Source: Verrucomicrobiia bacterium (GTDB lineage: Bacteria; Verrucomicrobiota; Verrucomicrobiia; Opitutales; Opitutaceae). Taken from it: a DNA stretch of 53,849 bases. The stretch spans positions 1-53,849 of the forward strand of contig WYBX01000012.1 in NCBI GenBank assembly GCA_011525695.1, read 5' to 3'. Under the pieces are notes generated by a model. That model was not told the origin of the DNA. It ran no database searches and was given only the letters and a program-made list of their open reading frames with translations. The position numbers were made by a program, and so were the translations under genes. Position 1 is the stretch's first letter. Every line of letters starts with the position of its first letter. This document shows, piece after piece, positions 41,165-48,593 of this stretch.

Positions 41165-42748
41165 GTGAGCCCATCCCCACTCATCCGCGGCCGGGCGGTC
41201 CGGTCGCGACTGTCCTGGTTCCACCTCCCGGTCGGGCTGCTGCTGGTGCTGCAGCGTGGCCCGGCCGTGCGCCTGCTCGCCGTGGCCAGCGAGGAGGCGG
41301 TGTTTTCGCGTGCGGTCCTGCTGCTGCGCGCAACGTTTACTACCGGCCTCCTCGGCGCCATGCATTCGCTGGCGGGGGCGACCACCTTCATTGTGAGCCG
41401 GCCAAATCCGATCACCGGCACCGTGGGCCAGCCCATCACGCCCGTGAGCTTCACCTACAACGGCACGCCGACCTCGCCCGGATCCTTCCAGGTGACCGGT
41501 TCGCTGCCACCGGGACTCGCCTTCATCCCCGCCCCGGTGTTCGGCACCATCCCGTCGGGTACGCCGGCGATCACGGGCACGCCGACCCAGGCGGGGCAGT
41601 TCTCGCTGTTCGTGCAGGGGTTCAATCCGGATGGGCTGACCAACGGTGTGCTGCAACCGCTGAACTTCGAGATCAGCGGCGCGGCCGCCGTTGCGCCAAC
41701 AATTACGGTTCAACCGCAGAGCCAGACTGGAACGGTCGGCAATTCGGTTACGCTCGCCGTCGGGACCACGGGCACGCCGGCGCCAACTTACCAGTGGTTT
41801 CGTGCCGGCGTCGCGATCCCTGGTGCAACCAATTCCACGCTCACGCTCGAAAACCTGCAGCCCGCCGACGTGGGCGACTACACCGTGCTGGCGACCAATG
41901 CCGCCGGCAGCGCCACCAGCGCCGTCGCCATCGTCGGGATTGACAGCTCGGTGAAGCTCGTGGGGCCGGGCACGCTCTTTCCCGACATACCGCACCCCAA
42001 CGGCAACATCTTCGATCAAATCCTGCTGGAGGGCCCGGCCGCGACGGTCACCGCCGATCCCGGCCAGGTGTTGCGGATGTCCTACCTCGACCTCACCGAC
42101 GACATCGTGCAGGTGGAATTTTCCGGGCCCGGAGCCCTGACCCTGGTGCTGGACGGCGCGTCCGGACCGATGCCGCCGGCAAAATACATCCAGGACACCC
42201 TGTACATGAAGGGTCACGCGCGGATAGTCCTCAGTGGCGCGACGAAGGATACGCATGTCTCTGTTTTCAGCGTCGGATTCGGCAATGCGGTGAACAAGGG
42301 GTTGTTCCGGGAGGGGGAGGACTACGACGGGCGGGCGGACATCGCGTCGCTGTCCATCACCAGCGCGACCGGGGCCTTTGGCGGCATCCGCGGCGCCAAT
42401 ACAAGCTACCTTGGCACGGAGGGACTCGTGGGTGTCCACGCCCCGGGCGTTAACTTCGACCTGGTGTTCGTCCACGACATCGCCGCCTCCGACAATGCCT
42501 CGCCCATGCTCCTCCTGGGATCATGTCCGGACGTGCGGATCACCGGCGGCGACCTGCTGCAGCCCAATGGCCGCGCGGTCCGGGTCAGCGGAATCGCCCA
42601 GCTGAAGTTCGCGGATGGCGTGACGTCGCATTTTGTGGATCTGGATTCCACGCCGCTCGAGTACCTTTCAGCCCGTCCCAACCAGGCGGTCCTCGAGGAC
42701 AACGGCGTCGATGTCACCTCTCAGATCGTGGTCGGACCAACGCCCTAG
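41165..42748 (+). CDS. Secreted Ig-like / putative-Ig surface protein with atypical N-terminus
   Basis: 527 residues if the GTG at 41165 is the start. The first 70 residues (RLSWFHLPVGLLLVLQRGPA, then VRLLAVASEEAVFSRAVLL) form a hydrophobic leader unlike a normal signal peptide. Then come a putative-Ig repeat (about 75-170, ITGTVGQPITPVSFTY ... GSLPPGLAFIPAPVFGTIPS), an Ig-like domain (about 180-265, PTITVQPQSQTGTVGNSVTL ... YQWFRAGVAIPGATNSTLTL) and a 250-residue C-terminal beta-rich region of unknown fold. It is likely a cell-surface or secreted protein. The TAG stop coincides with a dispersed repeat. Confidence 0.72.
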   Translation: MSPSPLIRGRAVRSRLSWFHLPVGLLLVLQRGPAVRLLAVASEEAVFSRAVLLLRATFTTGLLGAMHSLAGATTFIVSRPNPITGTVGQPITPVSFTYNGTPTSPGSFQVTGSLPPGLAFIPAPVFGTIPSGTPAITGTPTQAGQFSLFVQGFNPDGLTNGVLQPLNFEISGAAAVAPTITVQPQSQTGTVGNSVTLAVGTTGTPAPTYQWFRAGVAIPGATNSTLTLENLQPADVGDYTVLATNAAGSATSAVAIVGIDSSVKLVGPGTLFPDIPHPNGNIFDQILLEGPAATVTADPGQVLRMSYLDLTDDIVQVEFSGPGALTLVLDGASGPMPPAKYIQDTLYMKGHARIVLSGATKDTHVSVFSVGFGNAVNKGLFREGEDYDGRADIASLSITSATGAFGGIRGANTSYLGTEGLVGVHAPGVNFDLVFVHDIAASDNASPMLLLGSCPDVRITGGDLLQPNGRAVRVSGIAQLKFADGVTSHFVDLDSTPLEYLSARPNQAVLEDNGVDVTSQIVVGPTP

Positions 42749-42886
42749 CAGCGTGTCGGACTTAGCTTCCGAGTGTATCGGTCGGTAGGAAAGTGGGAAG
42801 CAACACGCTGCCAGTTGGAGTCTGTCGGACTCAGGCGGATCGTTCTGAAAGGGGCGCACTCCGAAAATGCCCCCCAAGGCATTTTC
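42747..42886. repeat. Dispersed palindromic repeat, family A, full copy
   Basis: The left part has GCAGCGTGT (42748-42756) pairing with ACACGCTGC (42803-42811). The right part has AGTCTGTCGGACT and a GAAAATGCC/GGCATTTTC hairpin (42863-42886). It links the half copies seen at 14543-14608 (left) and 107-205 (right) and shows that they are parts of one element. Confidence 0.82.
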
Positions 42887-42945
42887 AAATTTATCCGAAA
42901 CATTCCAGTTGGCGTCGGGGTCTGGCTGCCCCCATCCTTCAACGC

Positions 42946-44967
42946 ATGTCTTTCCGGACTTTCAGCTTTCTCTTTCTGGGCCTGGCCATGGTCGCCCAGG
43001 TCGGCGCACAGACTCCCACCATCAGCCAGCCAATTGGCTCGCAGACGCTTGTGACGGGAGGGCCCTCGATCACGATCAATCTCCAGAATCATTTTGCCGT
43101 CAGCGATGTGACGGGCCCGGTGGTCCAGTTCGATACGGTCAAGGGTGTGTTCAATGTCGAACTGCGTTCCGATATCGCCCCGAAGCACGTCGAAAACTTC
43201 CTCAAGTACGTCCAGGCCGAGGAGTACAATAACTCGTTCTTCCACCGAGCCGCGAGTTTCGACAACGCCGCCGTCTCGATCATCCAGGGTGGCGGCTACC
43301 GTTCCGCGGGCGGCTCGCTGGCCGTTGAGATTCCCAAACTGGCGAATGTCGACCTCGAGTATAACGCGGCCAACGCCCGCGGCACCCTGGCGGCTGCCCG
43401 CACCACGGCGGTGAACAGCGCGAACAGCGAATGGTTCTTCAATGTCCGCGACAACTCCACCCTGCTCGGCGAGTCGAACGGCGGCGGTTACACGGTCTTC
43501 GGTCGCGTCCTGGGCAACGGCATGACGGTGGTCGATGCGATCGCTGCCCTGAATCGTATCACCGCCGGGGGCGCGTTCACGGAGTTGCCGGTGCAGAATT
43601 ACACGGTCACGGATCCCGCCACTCCCGTCAGCGCGGAGCACCTCATCATCGTCCATTCCATCACCGAGACGACGATGTTCCCGACCGGCGGCGGCACGTC
43701 GGTCGTCGCCTTTTCCGTCCAGAACTCCGCCGGTGGCGTGGTCGGCCACACGCTCTCCGGTTCCACGCTGACCATCGACCCGCTCACCGGCGGCAGCGCC
43801 AACCTCACGGTCCGCGCGGTTACCACCGAGGGCGCGGCCGTCGAAACCAGTTTTGCCGTCACGGTGACGACGCTGCCACCCGAGATGACCCGGCAACCCG
43901 TCTCACAGTCCGCCGCGGCGGGCAGCACCGTCGTCTTCAATGCCTCCGCTTCCCATGCCCCGGCCTTTCAGTGGTATCACGATGGCGTCGCGATCACCGG
44001 CGCCACCAGCGGCATCCTCGTGCTGGCGGGCGTCACCAGCGCCGATGCTGGCACCTATCATGTCGTTGGCACCAATGCCGTCGGCACGGTCACGAGCAAC
44101 AGCGTGACGCTCACGGTCAATCCCGCCGGGGCGGTTGCCGGCCGGCTCTCGAACATGTCGGTGCGGACTTCGGCCGGCGCGGGTTCTCGCGCACTCACGC
44201 TGGGCGCCGTCGTGGGTCCGCTGGACTCCACGGGATCGCTGCCGCTGCTGGTGCGGGCCGTCGGGCCCGGGCTCCAGCCCTACAATGTCCCGAATCTGCT
44301 GGCGGATCCGGTCCTCGGCATCCACCTGCCGGGCAGTAACACCCCCTTCGCGAGCAATGACAACTGGGGCGGCGGTGCGGAACTTGCCAATGCCTTTGCC
44401 GCCGTCGGCGCCTTCGAACTGCCTGCCGGCAGCCTCGACAGTGCGCTCCTGGTCCCGGCTCCGGGACTGGCGGCGGGCAGCTACACGGTTCAGGTGACCG
44501 GCAAGGGCGATGCGACCGGCACGGTCCTGGCCGAGCTGTACGATGCCGCCGGCGCCACGCGCACTGCCACCACGCCGCGGCTGATGAACCTCTCCGTGCT
44601 CAAGCAGCTCGTGGCGGGGGAGTCGCTGACGGCCGGTTTTGTCATCGAGGGATCGACCACCCGCACCGTGCTGATTCGCGCGGCCGGGCCGGTGCTGTCG
44701 GAGTTTGGCGTCCCGACGCCGATGGCGAACCCCGCGCTGGCAGTCTTCAATGCGCTGGAAGTGCAGATTGCCGAGAACGACAACTGGGGCGGCGATCAGC
44801 AGCTCACGAATATCGGGGCGGCAGTGGGAGCGTTTCCATTGACGAGCTTCTCCAGCCGCGACTCCGCGCTCCTGGTCACGCTGGCGCCCGGCGAGTATAC
44901 GGTGCAGGTGAACGCCGTCGACGGCGCCGCCGGGGCCGTGCTCGTCGAGGTCTACGAAGTCCAGTAA
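42946..44967 (+). CDS. Secreted cyclophilin-type protein with Ig and repeat modules
   Basis: 673 residues with a signal peptide (MSFRTFSFLFLGLAMVAQVG). The peptidyl-prolyl isomerase domain is at about 50-235 (FDTVKGVFNVELRSDIAPKH, YNNSFFHRAASFDNAAVSII, TVFGRVLGNGMTVVDAIAAL); catalytic Arg is not at the canonical FHRVI place but FFHR is kept. An Ig-like domain follows (about 315-400, YHDGVAITGATSGILVLAGV), and then two ~125-residue modules (about 405-540 and 545-673, LSNMSVRTSAG, VLIRAAGPVLSEFGV, DNWGGDQQL, APGEYTVQV) of the type found in the DUF1800 protein. A surface or periplasmic location is expected. Confidence 0.82.
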   Translation: MSFRTFSFLFLGLAMVAQVGAQTPTISQPIGSQTLVTGGPSITINLQNHFAVSDVTGPVVQFDTVKGVFNVELRSDIAPKHVENFLKYVQAEEYNNSFFHRAASFDNAAVSIIQGGGYRSAGGSLAVEIPKLANVDLEYNAANARGTLAAARTTAVNSANSEWFFNVRDNSTLLGESNGGGYTVFGRVLGNGMTVVDAIAALNRITAGGAFTELPVQNYTVTDPATPVSAEHLIIVHSITETTMFPTGGGTSVVAFSVQNSAGGVVGHTLSGSTLTIDPLTGGSANLTVRAVTTEGAAVETSFAVTVTTLPPEMTRQPVSQSAAAGSTVVFNASASHAPAFQWYHDGVAITGATSGILVLAGVTSADAGTYHVVGTNAVGTVTSNSVTLTVNPAGAVAGRLSNMSVRTSAGAGSRALTLGAVVGPLDSTGSLPLLVRAVGPGLQPYNVPNLLADPVLGIHLPGSNTPFASNDNWGGGAELANAFAAVGAFELPAGSLDSALLVPAPGLAAGSYTVQVTGKGDATGTVLAELYDAAGATRTATTPRLMNLSVLKQLVAGESLTAGFVIEGSTTRTVLIRAAGPVLSEFGVPTPMANPALAVFNALEVQIAENDNWGGDQQLTNIGAAVGAFPLTSFSSRDSALLVTLAPGEYTVQVNAVDGAAGAVLVEVYEVQ

Positions 44968-44972
44968 GGATT

Positions 44973-44995
44973 AGGATTTTGCGGAGCAAAATCCT
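44973..44995. terminator. Hairpin between convergent cyclophilin gene and gspF
   Basis: A perfect 10-bp stem AGGATTTTGC-GGA-GCAAAATCCT lies between the two stop codons; its last base is the first base of the gspF stop. It could terminate from both sides, although no long T tract follows on either strand. Confidence 0.6.
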
Positions 44996-46251
44996 CAGCC
45001 CAGCTTGAAGCTCGAGCTGACCTGGAACACCGCGCTGACAATCGCGAAGGCAATGAAGCCGACGAAGATGAAGACGATCATCAGGACGCCGCTCGCGATG
45101 ACCTTGGTGAACATGCTCAGCTGGTTCGAAATGTGTTTCTGATACGCCTGGGCGATTTGCTTCAGGCTCGGAACCACGTTGCCGGTGTTCTCCCCGACCG
45201 CCAGCCGGTCGAGCACCAGGTCGGGAAACACGCCGGTCCGTGCCAGCGCCACCGACAGCGCCTCGCCCTCGAGCACGCGGCCCGTCGCCACCCCGAAGGC
45301 CGCGCGATGCGTCCGGTTGTCGATTTGCTTTTCCGTCATCCGCAGCGCCTCGGCCGCGGTGATTCCGTTCTCGAGCAGGACGGAAAGGGTCTGGCTGAAT
45401 GCCAGCACCGTGCGCGCGACCGCGAATGGACCCAGGAGCGGGAGCTTCAGCATCCAGGCATCGGTCGTTGCCCGGCCGGCTTCGGAAACGCGCCAGCGCC
45501 AGAAAGTGATCGCGGCGAAAACGAGCGCGATCACGACCAGGAGCCCGTAGTTGAGTGCAAAATCGGCCAGCGCAATGAGGAGCCGGGTCGCCGTCGGCAT
45601 CCGGCCGCCGAGCGAGGTCAGCAGTGTCTGGAGCCGCGGGAGCAGGAAGAAGAGGAAGAAGAGGATGACGCCGCAGGCGACAATCACCATGAAGGCGGGA
45701 TAAGCGAGGGCGGTGAGCAGCTGGCGCCGCAGCTCGCGCTGTTCGGTCAGATGGGCGATGAGCCGGGCCAGCGTCTCGTTGAGCGAGCCGGTGGCTTCAC
45801 CCGCCTGGATCAGGTTGGTGATCGAGGAATCGAACACCGTCGGAAATGCCGCCATCGCCCGCGACAGCGGCGCGCCTTCGCTGATCCGTTCCCAAATGCC
45901 GGCGCAGAGCGTCCGCAGCCGCGGCTCCTTGATCCGCACGGACAGCAACCGCACCGCTTCACCGGCCGAGAGCCCGCTGGTCGCGAGATCGTACAGCGCC
46001 TCCAGGAAGGGCAGGCATTCCGCGCGACCCGGAGCCTGGGTGGTCCTGAGCCGGGCCGGTCGGCTGCTGCGACCGTTGGCTGCCTTGGTTCCCACCGCCG
46101 GCTTGGCCGATCCCGCCACCTCGCTGACCGATGCAACCTGAAGGCCCCGTGCCGCCAATACCCGCAAGGCATCGCGCCGGGTGGGGGCCTCGAGATCTGC
46201 GCTCACGGGAGCACCGGCGCGATCACGGGCGGTATAGGCGAAGCGGGGCAT
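44995..46251 (-). CDS. gspF: Type II secretion inner-membrane platform protein GspF
   Basis: 418 residues. Two GspF domains: the first at about 75-195 (FLEALYDLATSGLSAGEAVR, ITNLIQAGEATGSLNETLAR), then a membrane helix (about 195-215, VIVACGVILFFLFFLLP), a further hydrophobic region (about 245-268), the second domain at about 290-395 (TLSVLLENGITAAEALRMTE, LAVGENTGNVVPSLKQIAQA) and a final helix. The N-terminal MPRFAYTARDRAGAPVSADL is the usual start. It is the last gene of the leftward gspD-E-F set, separated from gspE by 387 bases of repeats rather than the short gap normal in such operons. Confidence 0.92.
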   Translation of the reverse strand: MPRFAYTARDRAGAPVSADLEAPTRRDALRVLAARGLQVASVSEVAGSAKPAVGTKAANGRSSRPARLRTTQAPGRAECLPFLEALYDLATSGLSAGEAVRLLSVRIKEPRLRTLCAGIWERISEGAPLSRAMAAFPTVFDSSITNLIQAGEATGSLNETLARLIAHLTEQRELRRQLLTALAYPAFMVIVACGVILFFLFFLLPRLQTLLTSLGGRMPTATRLLIALADFALNYGLLVVIALVFAAITFWRWRVSEAGRATTDAWMLKLPLLGPFAVARTVLAFSQTLSVLLENGITAAEALRMTEKQIDNRTHRAAFGVATGRVLEGEALSVALARTGVFPDLVLDRLAVGENTGNVVPSLKQIAQAYQKHISNQLSMFTKVIASGVLMIVFIFVGFIAFAIVSAVFQVSSSFKLG

Positions 46252-46257
46252 CGTGAG

Positions 46258-46334
46258 ACCAGGGACTAGGGACTAGGGACGAGGGACTAAGGACCAGGGA
46301 CTGAGGACTGAGGGCGGACGACGGAGGACGGAGG
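46258..46334. repeat. Degenerate heptad array, copy 1
   Basis: About eleven 7-base units of the type GGGACTA / AGGACTG / AGGACCA run in phase and then decay into GGCGGACGACGG-like units. The same units form the array at 50821-50880 and part of 48053-48138. The unit resembles in form the short tandem heptads described in cyanobacteria; common origin is not implied. Confidence 0.8.
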
Positions 46335-46394
46335 AAAGGTGTTAACGACTACGGATGACGGGATGAACGATAATGTTTCCAATGTTTTCATCGT

Positions 46395-46596
46395 CTGGAG
46401 GGCCGTGCTCCGTCACGGCCACAATTTTTGATAGAGAAGCATCTTGTACCTCCGGACGACACGGAGGTCGTCCCTCCATGGTTTTCGAATCTAGAAATCA
46501 GAAATGGAGCCGTAGGGGCGCAGCCTTGCCTGCGCCCGCCTTCCGCTTCGTGGAAGGATTCCTGACTTGTACATGCGGACGACGTGGAGGTCGTAC
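46395..46596. repeat. Family D blocks and half copy of family C
   Basis: GGAGGGCCGTGCTCCGTC (46395-46414) and GGACGACACGGAGGTCGTCC (46455-46474) match the repeat at 23229-23298 in swapped order. A diverged GGACGACGTGGAGGTCGTAC lies at 46574-46593. Between them, 46512-46537 is one arm of family C. Confidence 0.7.
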
Positions 46597-46638
46597 CTCC
46601 AGACGAGTCTATCATTCCAAGGAATCCGCCGGGTGCAT

Positions 46639-48405
46639 TCACGAATCTGTGACAGTAATGACCCTCAGCACCTCGTCGAAGGTGGTGTGGCCGGCCTTGA
46701 TCTTTTCCCAGCCGCTCTGACCGAGGGTCCGCATCCCGTGCTGGCGCGCGCAGTCGGCCAGGGTGCGCGTGCTCTCGCGCTTCAGGACGAGTTCATGCAT
46801 CTCGTCGTTCAGCCGGAAGATTTCGAAGATGCCGATCCTGCCCCGGTAGCCCGTGCCGCGGCAGCGGTCGCACCCCACCGGCGATTTCAGGAGTTCGATC
46901 CCTTCGGCTTCGGCGGGATCGCAGCCGAGGATCGCGAGGTTCTCGAGCAGCTTCACCTTCGTGATCGGCGCCGGCTTGGCGCAGACCGTGCACAACCGGC
47001 GGACGAGCCGTTGCGCGATGACCAACTCGATGGCGGAAGCCACGAGAAAGGGTTCGATTCCCATGTCGACCAGCCGCGTGATCGCGCCCGGGGCATCGTT
47101 GGTGTGGAGCGTGGAAAAGACGAGGTGGCCCGTGAGCGAGGCCCGGATGGCAATCTCCGCGGTGTCGCGATCGCGGATTTCGCCGACCATGATCACGTCG
47201 GGATCCTGCCGCAGCACGTGGCGGAGCGCGTCGGCGAAGGTGAGCCCGATTTCCGGCCGTACCTGCATCTGGTTCACGCCCGGAATCTCGTACTCGATCG
47301 GATCCTCAATCGTGATGATCCGCAGGTCGGTGGAGTTGATCTTCCGGAGAAAGGCATTCAGCGAGGTGCTCTTGCCCGAGCCGGTCGGGCCCGTCACCAG
47401 CACGATGCCGTGCGGATAATCGAGGATGTGCCCGATTTGCTCCTGCTCGTTGGCGCTCATCCCCAGCCGATCCATCGTGAACGCCTCCTTCTTCTGGTTC
47501 AGGAGCCGCAGCGAAATCGATTCCGCATAAATTGTCGGGACCGTCGACACCCGGATGTCCAGCACGATTCCCCCGGCCTTGAAATTGATCCGGCCGTCCT
47601 GCGGCAGCCGCTTCTCCGAAATGTTCATCCGCGCCATGATCTTCAGCCGCGAGATGATGGCGTCCTGAAACCGCAGCAGGTTCTCCGGGACGGGGACCGG
47701 TACCAGCAGCCCGTCGACCCGGTAACGGATCCGGAGCTGCCCCTCCTGCGGTTCGAAATGAATGTCCGTCGCCTGGTCCTCGATCGCCTGGGAAATCACG
47801 TCCGTGACGAAACGCACCACCGCGGCATCCTCGTCGACCACCTCCTCCGTTTCCTTGTGGGCCTCGGGCGCCACATAGCTGTCGTCGGAATCCTCCAGGG
47901 AGCCGGAACCGACGCCAAAGTTCTCGATGATGAGCTGGTGAACGCGCTCCGGCACGGCCAGGTGCCAGACCAGCGGCCGGGGCGTGAACGTGTGCACCCA
48001 TGCCGCCATGGTGTCATCGGGCAGCCAGGCGGTGGCCAGGTGCAGCGGGGCAGAGGACTGAGGGCTGAGGACGGGCGACTGATCCTCGCCCGTCTGTCCG
48101 CCCTCCGTTCTCTGGCCTCCGTCCCCATTCCCATTCGCGTAGCGGATGGGAATGATCTGGTATTCATGGACCAGCCGTGCCGGCAGCACGCCGCGGGCAT
48201 TGGGATCGGTTTCCAAATTGCTGGCGACATCGAGCCGGGCGGCGGTGGCGAGCTTCGTGAGAACCTCGGCCTCGGGACGGGCCAGCGCGGCCGCGAGGGT
48301 CTCGAGCCGCTTCTCGCGCGGAGCCTCGAGGATGGCCTGCCGCTGTTCGTCCGTGAGCAGGCTGGCCAGCGGGGAGGGGAGAACGTCGGATTGGAGGGAG
48401 ATCAT
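46639..48405 (-). CDS. gspE: Type II secretion ATPase GspE
   Basis: 588 residues. The N-terminal domain (to about 200) is followed by the ATPase core: Walker A in VTGPTGSGKSTSLNAF, the Asp box in ITIEDPIEYEIPGVNQMQVR, Walker B in VIMVGEIRDRDTAEIA and the His box in GHLVFSTLHTNDAPGAITRL. A zinc-binding C4 motif has CTVC and CDRC separated by about 40 residues, as in true GspE. Residues about 90-118 (NGDGGQRTEGGQTGEDQSPV) are an extra, low-complexity insert whose DNA carries the heptad repeat. It powers pseudopilus assembly with GspL and GspF. Confidence 0.93.
   Translation of the reverse strand: MISLQSDVLPSPLASLLTDEQRQAILEAPREKRLETLAAALARPEAEVLTKLATAARLDVASNLETDPNARGVLPARLVHEYQIIPIRYANGNGDGGQRTEGGQTGEDQSPVLSPQSSAPLHLATAWLPDDTMAAWVHTFTPRPLVWHLAVPERVHQLIIENFGVGSGSLEDSDDSYVAPEAHKETEEVVDEDAAVVRFVTDVISQAIEDQATDIHFEPQEGQLRIRYRVDGLLVPVPVPENLLRFQDAIISRLKIMARMNISEKRLPQDGRINFKAGGIVLDIRVSTVPTIYAESISLRLLNQKKEAFTMDRLGMSANEQEQIGHILDYPHGIVLVTGPTGSGKSTSLNAFLRKINSTDLRIITIEDPIEYEIPGVNQMQVRPEIGLTFADALRHVLRQDPDVIMVGEIRDRDTAEIAIRASLTGHLVFSTLHTNDAPGAITRLVDMGIEPFLVASAIELVIAQRLVRRLCTVCAKPAPITKVKLLENLAILGCDPAEAEGIELLKSPVGCDRCRGTGYRGRIGIFEIFRLNDEMHELVLKRESTRTLADCARQHGMRTLGQSGWEKIKAGHTTFDEVLRVITVTDS
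48053..48138. repeat. Heptad-type repeat inside gspE
   Basis: GAGGACTGAGGGCTGAGGAC at 48053-48072 matches the intergenic heptad arrays, followed by GGACGG/GGGCGG-like units on the complementary strand up to about 48138. It lies wholly within the gspE reading frame, in a linker of the N-terminal domain, and keeps the frame open. Confidence 0.65.
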
Positions 48406-48448
48406 GACGATCCGCGCGGTGCGCCGGCGCGGAGCTGAAGGTTCATTC

Positions 48449-48523
48449 GTAGGGGCGCAGCCTTGCTGCGCCCGCAGTGGCAGTTGAAACCCGCTTCAGG
48501 GCGCTGCAAGACTGCGCCCCTAC
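48449..48523. repeat. Dispersed palindromic repeat, family C, copy 4
   Basis: GTAGGGGCGCAGCCTTGCTG at the left and GACTGCGCCCCTAC at the right, in the 188-base gap between gspD and gspE. The outer 12-bp inverted repeat is perfect except for the inner arms. Confidence 0.8.
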
Positions 48524-48593
48524 GTGCGAAATCATCGTTGTGTACGGAAAAGGCATTATTGTCCGCCTTCACGGTTGCCGCGAAAGCGGCGGC

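Larger units (their letters stand above)
46252..46638. other. Repeat cluster between gspE and gspF
   Basis: No gene is seen. From left to right: a heptad array (46258-46334) beginning seven bases before the gspF start codon, family D blocks (46395-46480 and 46571-46596) and a half copy of family C (46512-46537). Three unrelated repeat families have accumulated in what should be an operon junction. Confidence 0.75.

Noticed and set aside
46258..46334. A CRISPR array
   Set aside because: The units are 7 bases long, degenerate and contiguous, without spacers; no cas gene is present.
46567..48438. A 623-codon open frame antisense to gspE
   Set aside because: gspE has all ATPase and zinc motifs; the antisense frame has none and extends into repeats.
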